A DNA stretch of 64,000 nt from an uncultured Dorea sp. (GCF_934294775.1 NZ_CAKRAH010000012.1:1-64000), one strand, 5' to 3'. Positions 8,323 through 16,518 are shown, counted from the first letter of the stretch. Notes: generated by a model from the letters alone, not told the origin. Translations and numbers: made by a program.

Positions 8323-8979
8323 CTATTTTCCCATAATGATCTTTTTCTGTATATTTTTTAATTCACCAGTTTCTTTTAGCTTCTGAAGATTCCGTCCCAC
8401 TGTCCGGATACTCATACCGATTCCATTGGCAATATCCTGATATTCAGCCTCTACAAGCACCTCTCCTTTGGCACTTTTCTGATGCCCCTCATAATATGTG
8501 AGCAAAAAGAATCTCACACGGTCCAATCCTGACATATAATACATAATCCCATCATTTCCTGAACGCTTATACAAATCATCCGCAAGAAGATTAATACATT
8601 TTCTGAGTAGTTCATTCTCTTCCATAATCGTCTGATATACCAGTGCAGCATCTATCCTTAGCGCCTTCACTCTTGTTATCGTACTAAGCGTCGCAATATA
8701 ATGCTCTTTCCCGGCAAGTATCTCCAGAAGTCCTACACTTCCATTCGTACTGTTTAGCTGAAAATAACTATACGTACTTCCATTTGCATACTCCCGGATG
8801 CCTGCAACCATACCTTCCTGTATAAAGTATATGTAGTCTGGCCGTTCACCTCTGGATACAAGTATGCTGTTCTTCTCATACTCTACTAATACCCCTTGCT
8901 TTACCAGAGATTCCGGTAATGCCTGCAGATTAAAATCACCGTCCGATTTATATTTTCCCCATAACTTTTCCAGCTTCAT
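8323..8979 (-). CDS. Crp/Fnr-family transcriptional regulator
   Basis: The 218-residue protein has an N-terminal cyclic-nucleotide-binding-like beta barrel (VEYEKNSILVSRGERPDYIY, FIQEGMVAGI, NGSVGLLEILAGKEHYIATL), a long dimer helix and a C-terminal winged helix (VEAEYQDIANGIGMSIRTVG, then RNLQKLKETGELK). There is no N-terminal cysteine cluster for an FeS centre, so it is not a classical Fnr; the ligand is unknown. AGGTGATAAGT precedes the ATG at 8979, preferred to a GTG nine bases upstream. It overlaps the preceding membrane-protein gene by 32 bases, so the two form an operon. Confidence 0.85.
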   Translation of the reverse strand: MKLEKLWGKYKSDGDFNLQALPESLVKQGVLVEYEKNSILVSRGERPDYIYFIQEGMVAGIREYANGSTYSYFQLNSTNGSVGLLEILAGKEHYIATLSTITRVKALRIDAALVYQTIMEENELLRKCINLLADDLYKRSGNDGIMYYMSGLDRVRFFLLTYYEGHQKSAKGEVLVEAEYQDIANGIGMSIRTVGRNLQKLKETGELKNIQKKIIMGK

Positions 8980-9589
8980 ACTTATCACCTGTGATTGATT
9001 TTTCTATTACTTTTATTATCTTACTCACCATGGTTCCTGTCAACAATACTGAACAGATTGTTCCGATTCCGAATGTTCCACCCATTAATGTTCCAAGTAT
9101 GACGTAACTGATATCGCATCCAGTTCTCAGACCCGCATACGGCAGTTTACTTTTTTCCTGTATCTTATACAATACCGCATCCAGTGCATTCATTCCTAAT
9201 TTTAACTGAATTAATATCGCCAGTCCAAGACTCAGACAGCATTGTCCAATTATAAAACTCAGAATTCTGACTGCCATGATATTTTCATTCACTTTAAGCA
9301 ATTCAATTACATATCCATAAAAATCTATAAAATATCCTGAAACTAATGCATATACAACAGTTCCTAATCCCAGATTTTCTTTTGCAACAATGAATGCTAC
9401 TACGATAATAAGTAAATTATACAACAATGATGCATTTCCAAAACTGACCGGCAATACATGACGGATTCCATCACATAAAAGTCCGATGGAATCACTTCCA
9501 AGACCACTTGCCAGAAAGAGGGCAACTGCAATTCCGACAAGATTCATAACACAAAATACAAGTAAACATTTTTTGACAGTATTTTTCAT
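8948..9589 (-). CDS. YczE/YyaS/YitT-family membrane protein
   Basis: The 213-residue product has five or six predicted membrane helices and the repeated pattern of the YczE/YyaS family: GIAVALFLASGLGSDSIGLL near the N-terminus and LAILIQLKLGMNALDAVLYK in the second half. The paired glycine/aspartate loops suggest an internal duplication. Function in the family is poorly known. AAAGGAGAA lies upstream of the ATG, and the Crp/Fnr gene overlaps its end. A promoter with an upstream palindrome precedes it. Confidence 0.75.
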   Translation of the reverse strand: MKNTVKKCLLVFCVMNLVGIAVALFLASGLGSDSIGLLCDGIRHVLPVSFGNASLLYNLLIIVVAFIVAKENLGLGTVVYALVSGYFIDFYGYVIELLKVNENIMAVRILSFIIGQCCLSLGLAILIQLKLGMNALDAVLYKIQEKSKLPYAGLRTGCDISYVILGTLMGGTFGIGTICSVLLTGTMVSKIIKVIEKSITGDKYEAGKVMGKI

Positions 9590-9611
9590 ACACGTTCTCC
9601 TTTAAAATTTT

Positions 9612-9659
9612 TACTTGTATTTTAATAATTCTATGGTTTTCTTCAAAGGTCATATGTCC
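9612..9659 (-). promoter_or_regulatory. Promoter with activator-type palindrome centred near -41.5
   Basis: On the minus strand the -35 box TTGAAG (9646-9641) and the -10 box TAAAAT (9624-9619) are 16 bases apart. The palindrome GGACATATGACC (9648-9659) sits just upstream of the -35, centred at 9653.5. With a start point about seven bases after the -10, that centre is at about -41.5, the class II position for Crp/Fnr activators. It drives the membrane-protein/crp operon, so autoregulation is likely but inferred. Confidence 0.5.
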
Positions 9660-9675
9660 TTACTTCTTTTTGATA

Positions 9676-10275
9676 TTATATTTCCATCATTCCGGACATT
9701 ATACACCCTCCGGCAGCTCCGCATCTTTCCATATCCTGCCACTGCTTTTCATCGAATCTGACTCCTCCGATTCCGTACACCGGAATGCTGACTGTCTTGC
9801 AGATCTCTTCCAGAAAATCAAGCCCTCTTGGCGGTAAGCCTTTTTTACAGTCTGTCGCATAGACATGCCCTGCCGTAAGATAGAAAGCTCCCAATTGCTC
9901 TGCTTCTTTTGCTTCCTCTACAGAATGTATAGAAATTCCAATCTTTGTAAACTTATTTTTTTCTTCATCAGTCAGCATTCGAAAAACAGGAAGTGGAAGA
10001 TGCACCGCCGTACATTCCATTTCCACCGCTGCTTTCCAGAATTTGTGAAGAATACACAGTACCTGATAGTGACTGCAGATTTCCATTACTTCTTTAGCCA
10101 GTGCTCTGTATTCCTCTTCTGTCAGATCTTTTTCTCTTAAGATCACAGCTTCTGGATGTCTCTTACAGACTCTTTCTATCTGCTCTAAAAATGGACGCTT
10201 ACAAAGCTTACGGTTACTGACTGCAATAATTCTGAATGTCTGATTCTTTAAATGATTCCTCTCATTTTCTATCAT
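9676..10275 (-). CDS. thiE: Thiamine phosphate synthase (ThiE/TenI-like)
   Basis: The 199-residue TIM-barrel protein ends the thi operon. Family marks are AVSNRKLC at the first strand, VILREKDLTEEEY (the phosphate/pyrimidine loop), GISIHSVEEAKEAEQLGAFY, the GHVYATDCKKG motif and VYGIGGV with the CGAAGGCIMSGMM end. ThiE joins HMP-PP with the thiazole phosphate; TenI-like proteins instead aromatise the thiazole, and this slightly divergent copy next to thiH could be either. The ATG at 10275 has AGGACAG upstream and starts just after thiH. A longer frame back to 10305 lies inside thiH. Confidence 0.85.
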   Translation of the reverse strand: MIENERNHLKNQTFRIIAVSNRKLCKRPFLEQIERVCKRHPEAVILREKDLTEEEYRALAKEVMEICSHYQVLCILHKFWKAAVEMECTAVHLPLPVFRMLTDEEKNKFTKIGISIHSVEEAKEAEQLGAFYLTAGHVYATDCKKGLPPRGLDFLEEICKTVSIPVYGIGGVRFDEKQWQDMERCGAAGGCIMSGMMEI

Positions 10276-10285
10276 AAACTCTGTC

Positions 10286-11590
10286 CTACACATAGATATA
10301 ATCACTCATCACCGGCTGAAGATTATGTTTCAGAAGTGCCTGATATACCTCATCCACAGAACGTCCATCTGAAATTTCAAACTGATCGTCACCCTTGTCT
10401 TCGATATCTTCTACATGACTTCCGATACCGGTACTTACGCCTGCAGATATCTTTGTTGCAGCAATGCTTACCAGATTATCGCGGACTCTTTCACATTCTC
10501 TTGTCGAAACTGTAATACTTGCAAATGGCATAAACAGACGGTATGCACACACTACCTGCAGAAGCTGCGGCTCATGCACATCCATCGGATTGATCCTGTC
10601 ATTGTTGATGATCGGACGGAGTCTCGGACAGGAGAATGCAATCTCTGCATGTGGATATTTTCTCTGTAACAGGTAAGCATGATACCCTGTTGCAAATGCG
10701 TCCTTCCGGAAATCATCCAGTCCAAGAAGTGCTCCGAATCCGACGCCGCGCATGCCGCCTCTTAATGCTCTTTCCTGTGCATTGACACGGTATGGATAGA
10801 TTCTCTTATGTCCCGCAAGATGAAGTGTCTCGTATTTATCTGAATTATAGGTCTCCTGAAATACGGTTACATAATCAGCGCCGCATTCATGCAGATATGC
10901 ATATTCATCGGAATTTACCGGATAGATTTCAAGGCCGATAACTTTAAAATATTTTCTGGCGATCTTACATGCCTCACCAATGTATTCTACTGTAGACTTG
11001 TTGCGGCTTTCACCCGTCAGGATCAGAATTTCCTGAAGGCCGGTCTTTGCAATTGCTGCCATTTCCTTTTCTATCTCTTCTGCTGTTAACTGTGCACGGT
11101 TAATCTTATTATGGCAGTTAAATCCACAATAGATACAATAGTTTTCACAATAGTTTGCAATATAGATTGGTGTAAACATATAGACGCTGTTTCCAAAATG
11201 TTTTCTTGTCTCTATCTGCGCTGCCTGTGCGATTTCTTCCAGAAATGGCAGTGCTGCCGGGGATAATAACGCCTGAAAATCTTCCGGTGTACGTTCCGTA
11301 TGTGCCAGCGCACGTTTTACATCTTCTGCTGTATAGCTGTCACAATCATATCTGTTCATCGCTGCTACAACCTGATCGAGTATCTCTGATCCGATATCCT
11401 CCATACCAGGAAGGTATGTCATATGATCGATGCGGTTCTTCTTTTGATCTTCCAGAATCTCCTTGCTTAAGATACTTTCATTTATATGTGTTATTTCACG
11501 TCCCTCTTTTTCTGTATCTTTTCTCGAAGTTTTTGTTGTGCCCTGTTCATTTTCTTCTTTTATTGTATTATTTCTATTTTCCTGTTCCAT
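10286..11590 (-). CDS. thiH: 2-iminoacetate synthase, radical SAM
   Basis: The 434-residue product has the radical SAM cluster motif CENYCIYCGF at about residues 147-156 after MFTPIYIANY. LTGESRNKSTVEYIGEAC and ETYNSDKYETLHLAGHK are also typical. ThiH cleaves tyrosine to give dehydroglycine for thiazole assembly by ThiG. The C-terminus lacks the second cysteine cluster of HydG, so it is ThiH. The first about 45 residues are Glu/Lys/Thr-rich and look like a disordered extension. The start is supported by TAGGAGG just upstream. It lies between thiG and thiE. Confidence 0.93.
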   Translation of the reverse strand: MEQENRNNTIKEENEQGTTKTSRKDTEKEGREITHINESILSKEILEDQKKNRIDHMTYLPGMEDIGSEILDQVVAAMNRYDCDSYTAEDVKRALAHTERTPEDFQALLSPAALPFLEEIAQAAQIETRKHFGNSVYMFTPIYIANYCENYCIYCGFNCHNKINRAQLTAEEIEKEMAAIAKTGLQEILILTGESRNKSTVEYIGEACKIARKYFKVIGLEIYPVNSDEYAYLHECGADYVTVFQETYNSDKYETLHLAGHKRIYPYRVNAQERALRGGMRGVGFGALLGLDDFRKDAFATGYHAYLLQRKYPHAEIAFSCPRLRPIINNDRINPMDVHEPQLLQVVCAYRLFMPFASITVSTRECERVRDNLVSIAATKISAGVSTGIGSHVEDIEDKGDDQFEISDGRSVDEVYQALLKHNLQPVMSDYIYV

Positions 11591-11602
11591 CTTATCAGCC
11601 TC

Positions 11603-12391
11603 CTAATCCTGCAGAAATCCCGTCAGTGGTGAAGATGCGCTGGCACCGCGTTCGATTGTTCTTCCAAGTCCGGAAAGGTAAGCACTTCTGCCAGCTTCGA
11701 TTGCCTTCTTAAATGCTTCTGCCATCGCCGGTACGTCTCCAGCCGTTGCAATTGCTGTATTAGCCATGACTGCAGCTGCTCCCATTTCCATTGCCTCACA
11801 TGCCTGGGATGGACGCCCGATTCCGGCATCTACAATGATCGGCAGATCAATCTCATCGATCAAAATCTGGATAAAATCTTTTGTACAAAGTCCTTTATTT
11901 GATCCGATTGGTGCACCAAGCGGCATAATACATGCAGCTCCTGCATTGACCAGATCTCTTGCAGCGTTCAGATCGGGATACATATATGGCATAACTACAA
12001 ATCCTTCTTTTGCAAGGATCTCTGTTGCCTTGATTGTCTCATAGTTATCCGGAAGCAGGTATTTCGAATCTCTTACTACCTCTACTTTGACAAAATTACC
12101 GCATCCGACTTCTCTGGAAAGTCTCGCAATACGTACTGCTTCTTCTGCATTTCTTGCTCCTGATGTATTCGGAAGCAGTGTCACATCCTCTGGTATATAG
12201 TCCAGAATATTAGCAAGCCCGCCTTCATTGGCACGGCGGAGTGCAAGTGTGATAATCTGTGCTCCGGCTTTTTCCACACAGGCTTTTACCAGATCCAATG
12301 AAAATTTCCCTGAGCCAAGTATAAAACGTGAGGTAAACTCCTTTCCTCCCAGAGTAAATGTATCTGCTTTTTTCATTTCTTTTTTATCCAT
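11603..12391 (-). CDS. thiG: Thiazole synthase
   Basis: The 262-residue TIM barrel has FTLGGKEFTSRFILGSGKF at the N-terminus, IITLALRRANEGG with the Schiff-base region, LLPNTSGARNAEEAVRIARL, VMPYMYPDLNAARDLVNAG, and VDAGIGRPSQACEAMEMGAA with AVMANTAIATAGD. ThiG condenses deoxyxylulose-5-P, dehydroglycine and ThiS thiocarboxylate into the thiazole phosphate. It follows thiF after a 139-base structured gap and is 12 bases before thiH. Confidence 0.95.
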   Translation of the reverse strand: MDKKEMKKADTFTLGGKEFTSRFILGSGKFSLDLVKACVEKAGAQIITLALRRANEGGLANILDYIPEDVTLLPNTSGARNAEEAVRIARLSREVGCGNFVKVEVVRDSKYLLPDNYETIKATEILAKEGFVVMPYMYPDLNAARDLVNAGAACIMPLGAPIGSNKGLCTKDFIQILIDEIDLPIIVDAGIGRPSQACEAMEMGAAAVMANTAIATAGDVPAMAEAFKKAIEAGRSAYLSGLGRTIERGASASSPLTGFLQD

Positions 12392-12530
12392 AATCTAATC
12401 CTTCTTTCATTTGTTATACTGATATCATATGTTCTTATCTTCCCGGCATCATCCGGACTATCATACAATTCCTATACAGCTACCCCGATAGCACCCGGCA
12501 GCTTCTTCTGAACATATACCGATCACATGC
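12392..12530 (-). other. Structured thiF-thiG intergenic region
   Basis: This 139-base gap is unusually long for an otherwise tight operon. It holds a long-range inverted repeat (CATATGTTC near 12427-12435 against GAACATATA near 12508-12516), with an inner GC-rich hairpin in which GCTACCCCGATAGC lies beside CCCGGCAGC. No coding sequence is seen. It may be an RNA element or processing site; this is inference. Confidence 0.4.
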
Positions 12531-13202
12531 TTAGACGTCTTCTTCTCCCAGTATCAGCCGTGTGATCATATTTGCCTCATGCGCTGCACAGATTGCAACT
12601 CTTGGCGCCATCAGACCATTCCCGTAGGTTGGTTCTGTCTCCCTGTCTCCGCAGAGGTAAAAATTCTTCATAAGCTTCTGCGTACGGATGGTATTACTAC
12701 TTCCATATCCGGCCATTCCAGTTGCTGATACCAGTTTTTTCTCTGGGAAATGTTCCAGTATTCCATTTACCAGCATTGCTTTCGCCTCCGGATTATCAAA
12801 TGCTTCACAGACAATCGGTGCGTCTTTAAAAAGCTCCTGAAGATTTTCTTCTGTTACTTTCACACAATCGGTCTGAATATCCAGATACGGATTAATTTTT
12901 AGCAATAATGACTTAAGCGCATCTGTCTTATACATCCCGATATGCTCCATAAAGTACTGCTGCCGGTTCAGATTCGTGATATCTACCACATCAAAATCAA
13001 TCAGATGCAGATGTCCCACACCAATCCTTGCAAGTGCATATGCTACATTTGACCCAAGTCCGCCAAGCCCGGCAATCGCCACATATCCAGCGGATAAAAG
13101 TGCCTGTTTTTCCGGAGAGTGACGTTCATTCAGTGCATTTAAAATTTCTTCTTTACTGAGCACTTTTTCTGTCGTATTTTCCACTGCTGTTTCCTTTCCC
13201 AT
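12531..13202 (-). CDS. thiF: Sulfur carrier protein ThiS adenylyltransferase
   Basis: The 223-residue E1-like protein contains YVAIAGLGGLGSNVAYALAR (nucleotide-binding loop), LIDFDVVDITNLNRQQYF and EAFDNPEAKAML, the core of the ThiF/MoeB/HesA family. It adenylates the ThiS C-terminus before sulfur transfer. It lacks the second Cys-X2-Cys zinc pair of E. coli ThiF/MoeB, as is common in the shorter clostridial type. The ATG at 13202 has GGAGGAGG upstream within the end of thiS and is preferred to an adjacent TTG. Confidence 0.92.
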   Translation of the reverse strand: MGKETAVENTTEKVLSKEEILNALNERHSPEKQALLSAGYVAIAGLGGLGSNVAYALARIGVGHLHLIDFDVVDITNLNRQQYFMEHIGMYKTDALKSLLLKINPYLDIQTDCVKVTEENLQELFKDAPIVCEAFDNPEAKAMLVNGILEHFPEKKLVSATGMAGYGSSNTIRTQKLMKNFYLCGDRETEPTYGNGLMAPRVAICAAHEANMITRLILGEEDV

Positions 13203-13207
13203 CAATG

Positions 13208-13405
13208 TTAGCCTCCTCCTACAAATGTCACAACTTCCAGACGGTCGCCGTCTTTTAACATGGTATCGGAATAGCTGTATTTTGGAAGGATGTCTCCATT
13301 CAGCTCTACCGCAATTCTTTTTACCTGATACCGGTTTTGTTCCAGATATTCTGCTACAGAAGTATCTTTTGTCAGATTGATTTCTTTTCCATTTACAATA
13401 ATCAT
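13208..13405 (-). CDS. thiS: Sulfur carrier protein ThiS
   Basis: A 65-residue ubiquitin-like protein beginning MIIVNGKEINLTKDTSVAEY and ending VVTFVGGG. The terminal Gly-Gly is the residue pair that is adenylated and thiocarboxylated. The ATG at 13405 follows AAAGGAGAACGCAC. An upstream in-frame extension runs through leader terminator sequence and is rejected. It is the first gene of thiSFGHE and lies downstream of a TPP riboswitch. Confidence 0.93.
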   Translation of the reverse strand: MIIVNGKEINLTKDTSVAEYLEQNRYQVKRIAVELNGDILPKYSYSDTMLKDGDRLEVVTFVGGG

Positions 13406-13487
13406 GTGCGTTCTCCTTTCCCGGACTTTAGCCTCCCGGAAAATCCAATAAAAAAATATTGAAAGATTCCGGGAATCCCTGTCAGAT

Positions 13488-13545
13488 GAAAAAAAGAGTT
13501 CACAAAGTAAATACACCCGTGGTGGTGCACCCCTTCATGAACTCT
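13488..13545 (-). terminator. Second attenuator hairpin in the thi leader
   Basis: AGAGTTCA and TGAACTCT (plus positions 13538-13545 and 13495-13502) pair over a 35-base loop and are followed on the minus strand by seven Ts. It stands about 80 bases before thiS and well after the TPP riboswitch terminator, so transcripts must pass two terminators. A GC-rich palindromic stretch lies inside the loop. Confidence 0.6.
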
Positions 13546-13678
13546 CGCTCACTCTCAACTTATCCGATATTTTATTTTTCCTGATTATTAACACCCTGTC
13601 TGTTCAGCTGTCTCGATCTCTTTTCACCATAACCGATAGCTGCATCGTGGATGCTCTGATAATCTTGTATACTTAGAT

Positions 13679-13714
13679 ATAAAAAAGAGAGACACCAACT
13701 AAATGCATCTCTCC
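13679..13714 (-). terminator. Riboswitch-controlled terminator
   Basis: On the minus strand GGAGAGATGC and GTGTCTCTC form a stem with an eleven-base loop, followed by six Ts. It lies directly after the TPP aptamer, so it is its expression platform (transcription attenuation). Confidence 0.8.
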
Positions 13715-13721
13715 TAAACTC

Positions 13722-13816
13722 TACGTTATACATTCCTACGTTGGCATTATCCAAATCAGGTATATGGGTCGAAGCTCTCAACTTCCTCTCAGCCTGGTAC
13801 ACAAGCTCCCCGTGTT
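13722..13816 (-). promoter_or_regulatory. TPP (thi-box) riboswitch
   Basis: On the minus strand the leader contains ACGGGGAGCTTG, CAGGCTGAGAGG, GACCCATATACCTGATTTGG and ATAATGCCAACGTAGGAA in order. These are the conserved CUGAGA, ACC, CCUGAU-UGG and AAUGCCAGCGUAGGGA blocks of the TPP aptamer. A terminator hairpin follows, so thiamine pyrophosphate should switch off the thiSFGHE operon. No protein-coding sense is seen across it. Confidence 0.96.
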
Positions 13817-13876
13817 TTATTTACAATTCTCAGTATAAGAACCAATCTGTCTGATGTCAATAGATTTTTTATAAAT

Positions 13877-14662
13877 TTAACTCAGATTGCTCCTTGTATT
13901 CTCTGCCCAGCCATACTGCTGCATATACTCTCCATGGTATGTATTGACGGCCAGACTATTCCCACCCAGAAAATCATAAAAGTCACAATGTACTTTCTTT
14001 ACATCAATGGATGTTGCATTTCTTGCACGGATCAGGATATCCTCGCAGCCTGCATTTTTCAATGTTTTCCGAAGGGATGACATAACGGTCTGTACATTCC
14101 TTGTCTTGCTGTCATCTTCCCATAATACTACTGCAATTCCGGTATTGGATACCGCTGCACCTCTTCTGTCGATCAGATAGGCCAGCAGCTCTTTCGCCTT
14201 CTCCCGTTCCCATACCAGTGGTTTCCCCTTCCTGAATACTTCAAATGTGCCAAATGTATGTACATTTAATTTGCCGTCATCTTCTATTACCGGTGATTTT
14301 AATATCTGTTTCAGTGCTTCCAGCTGTTCCCTGATCTTATCTGCTGTGACCGGCTTCATAATATATCCGACTGCATGCACCTGATATGCTTCCAGGGCAT
14401 AGTCTGAATATGCCGTACAAAATATGATCTTGGTCTCTGGTTTTCTGTCTTTTATCTGTTTTGCGAGCTGGATCCCTGTCATTCCCCTGAGTTTGATGTC
14501 CAGAAATGCATAATCCAGATGTCCTTTCATTTTTTCAATATGCTCCAGCGCATCCTCCCCTTCATCGAATCCAATCAGATCTGCATCCGGGAATACTTTT
14601 TCCAGTTCATTTAACAATTCGTAGAGCAACAGCTGTTCATCATCTACTGCAATGATATTCAT
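13877..14662 (-). CDS. Response regulator with C-terminal OmpR/SARP-like winged helix
   Basis: The 261-residue protein begins with a receiver domain: NIIAVDDEQLLLYELLNELE, phospho-acceptor Asp in LDYAFLDIKLRGMTG, conserved Thr/Ser in IIFCTAYSDYALEAYQV and Lys in GYIMKPVTADKI. A linker leads to a Trans_reg_C/SARP-type DNA-binding domain (LNVHTFGTFEVFRKGKPLVW, then REKAKELLAYLIDRRGAAV). It is co-transcribed with the histidine kinase 15 bases upstream. The ATG at 14662 has GGAGGAATGTGT upstream. Confidence 0.9.
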   Translation of the reverse strand: MNIIAVDDEQLLLYELLNELEKVFPDADLIGFDEGEDALEHIEKMKGHLDYAFLDIKLRGMTGIQLAKQIKDRKPETKIIFCTAYSDYALEAYQVHAVGYIMKPVTADKIREQLEALKQILKSPVIEDDGKLNVHTFGTFEVFRKGKPLVWEREKAKELLAYLIDRRGAAVSNTGIAVVLWEDDSKTRNVQTVMSSLRKTLKNAGCEDILIRARNATSIDVKKVHCDFYDFLGGNSLAVNTYHGEYMQQYGWAENTRSNLS

Positions 14663-14677
14663 CACACATTCCTCCCT

Positions 14678-15919
14678 CTAGTCCTTCTCATCCGGTATAT
14701 AGATGGTCACGATGGTTCCGCATCCTTTTCTACTATAGAAATCAAGCTTACCATCAGCCATCTTTTCAACTCTTTCCTTTACATTTTTAAGTCCGATATG
14801 TGTTCTTCCATCATCTTTTAGCGGTATTTCTTCAATGGATGATGCATCAATACCATTTCCATCATCTTCTACTACAATCACATTCATATGACCCTCTTTC
14901 CGGAGCATAAGTTTAACGGTTCCTCCGCCTCTTTTATCACCTGCTCCGTACTTGATCGCATTTTCCATAACCGGCTGTATGGTAAGTGGTGGAATTAAAA
15001 ATTCTACATCCTGCACGTCATATTCCACCTGTAATTTTTCTCCATAACGCATCTGTTCCAGATTCACATAACGTTTGACATGCCCAAGTTCCTGTGTCAC
15101 CGGGATCATCTCCGTGCTTCCAAGTACATCCAGATTCTCACGGATATATTCTGTAAAATTCAGAAGTGAATCCTGTGCTTTCTTTACATCGATTCCACAC
15201 AAAATCCGTATCGTTGATAATGTATTATAGAGAAAATGTGGCTGCACCTGGCTCATCATGATGCTGATCTGGGATTCTTTTTCCTGCAGCTCTTTCTTAT
15301 ATTCTTCCCGTACCAGAACTTCCATTTTATTCTTTACTTTGTTCCATGATACGAAACAACCGATCAGAATTGCGATCACATTATTCAGCATATTATAGCG
15401 GAACACCGGGTAGGATTCCAGATTATATTCCAGAATACCGGTAAGCAGGAACATGCTGATTGCAATCTTGAGATTATTTTCCGGATAGATATCAAATACT
15501 GTTCCGTAGGTTACAAGAAATACACAGAGCAATACATTTCTCTCTTCCGGAAGCCTTACAACATCATAATACAATGTAACCAGATATAAGGTAAAGATTA
15601 CAGTTCTTGTAAGTATCCGGTTCTTTTTTATGATACCTCTTTTTAACAGGACATCTTCTCTTACCAGAATGATCATCACTAAAAATTCCACGATCAGCAG
15701 CATGAACGGCAATATGTTGGCAACGGAGATTCCCCAGTACGCACATCTTACAATCATAATAAATGCAATGACCGGTATCAGCCAGATACAGCAATTTTCC
15801 AGTAATTTCAAATTATCCCTGGCGATCGTCGGTGCATGCTTCAGACGCTTTTCATTGTCATATCCAAGGTTCCGCCAATGGGAAATATATGTTCTTATCT
15901 TTGTTCCTCTGTTATTCAT
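14678..15919 (-). CDS. LytS/YesM-type sensor histidine kinase
   Basis: The 413-residue product has about six predicted membrane helices in residues 40-190, a coiled-coil, then the His_kinase motif ISIMMSQVQPHFLYNTLSTI, whose His is the phosphorylation site. The HATPase_c domain follows with PPLTIQPVMENAIKYGAGDK (N box), VIVVEDDGNGID (G1) and HIGLKNVKERV (G2). No extracellular ligand domain is apparent, so the sensor is probably the membrane part. The ATG at 15919 is almost fused to the stop of the small upstream gene. Confidence 0.9.
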   Translation of the reverse strand: MNNRGTKIRTYISHWRNLGYDNEKRLKHAPTIARDNLKLLENCCIWLIPVIAFIMIVRCAYWGISVANILPFMLLIVEFLVMIILVREDVLLKRGIIKKNRILTRTVIFTLYLVTLYYDVVRLPEERNVLLCVFLVTYGTVFDIYPENNLKIAISMFLLTGILEYNLESYPVFRYNMLNNVIAILIGCFVSWNKVKNKMEVLVREEYKKELQEKESQISIMMSQVQPHFLYNTLSTIRILCGIDVKKAQDSLLNFTEYIRENLDVLGSTEMIPVTQELGHVKRYVNLEQMRYGEKLQVEYDVQDVEFLIPPLTIQPVMENAIKYGAGDKRGGGTVKLMLRKEGHMNVIVVEDDGNGIDASSIEEIPLKDDGRTHIGLKNVKERVEKMADGKLDFYSRKGCGTIVTIYIPDEKD

Positions 15920-15920
15920 T

Positions 15921-16220
15921 TTACTTATTATCAAATGTAATATTCCGGATCATATTTCTGTTAATAAGCTGTGTTCCCTTCCTGGTATCAACCTTTACCC
16001 ACTGCATATCCGCTTCCATGAGCTTTCCTTTGATTGCTCCGACTTCATTAAAAAGACTTATTGTACAGTCTTTTCCCATATACTGATCTAACATTGAACC
16101 ATCCATATCTTCTTCCGTCCTTTCTCCATTTACAATTGTGATTACATTGTTTGCCGCCTGTACTGTCAGCGCCGTAAGCATATTCATGTTATTAAGCGCT
16201 ATCATTGTTGCAACATCCAT
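15921..16220 (-). CDS. Conserved small protein with Sm/Hfq-like beta-barrel pattern
   Basis: This 99-residue protein is not assigned with certainty. The first about 30 residues form a helix (MDVATMIALNNMNMLTALTV). The last about 50 residues read KDCTISLFNEVGAIKGKLME, then ADMQWVKVDTRKGTQLINRN and MIRNITF, the five-strand alternation of small Sm-fold barrels. TGGAGGTGA supports the start. It is the first gene of an operon with the histidine kinase and response regulator, so it may feed into that signalling system; this is inference. Confidence 0.6.
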   Translation of the reverse strand: MDVATMIALNNMNMLTALTVQAANNVITIVNGERTEEDMDGSMLDQYMGKDCTISLFNEVGAIKGKLMEADMQWVKVDTRKGTQLINRNMIRNITFDNK

Positions 16221-16323
16221 ATAGGTTCACCTCCATCTTTTCCTGTAGGCTTTGTTATTAGTATATACTCTGTCTGTCTTAAATACCAGTTTTGATCAAT
16301 GGACTCGGAAAAATTCTTCTGGC

Positions 16324-16487
16324 TTATCTGTCTGGCCATACTTCGCCGGCAATCTCTTTTACGAGCTTAAGTTTTGCCCACTGTTCCTCTTCGGTCAGCT
16401 TATTGCCGATCTCGCAGGATGCGAATCCACATTGCGGGCTTAAGTATAAGCGGTCAAGAGGAACATATTTTGCCGCTTCATGATATC
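16324..16487 (-). pseudogene. MetE-family (B12-independent methionine synthase-like) C-terminal remnant
   Basis: The frame ending at the TAA (16324-16326) encodes about 53 residues including AKYVPLDRLYLSPQCGFAS and EIGNKLTEEEQWAKLKLVKE. The SPQCGF motif holds the catalytic zinc-ligand Cys of the MetE C-terminal barrel. A TGA blocks the frame immediately upstream and no other part of the about 370-residue family is present, so this is a gene scar. Confidence 0.8.
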
Positions 16488-16518
16488 ACAATCATATATC
16501 CGCTATATTAATTATAGC

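Noticed and set aside
11603..13202. HydF/HydG hydrogenase maturation reading of the radical SAM cluster
   Set aside because: thiS, thiF and thiG surround the gene, a TPP riboswitch controls it, and the HydG C-terminal Cys cluster is absent.
13480..13560. Possible T-box element in the thi leader (GGGGTGCACC resembles the antiterminator)
   Set aside because: The TGGNACC bulge is not present and no upstream stem I or specifier loop could be recognised.
13572..13802. 76-codon minus-strand ORF across the thi leader
   Set aside because: It lies on the TPP aptamer and its terminator; conserved RNA sequence explains the region.
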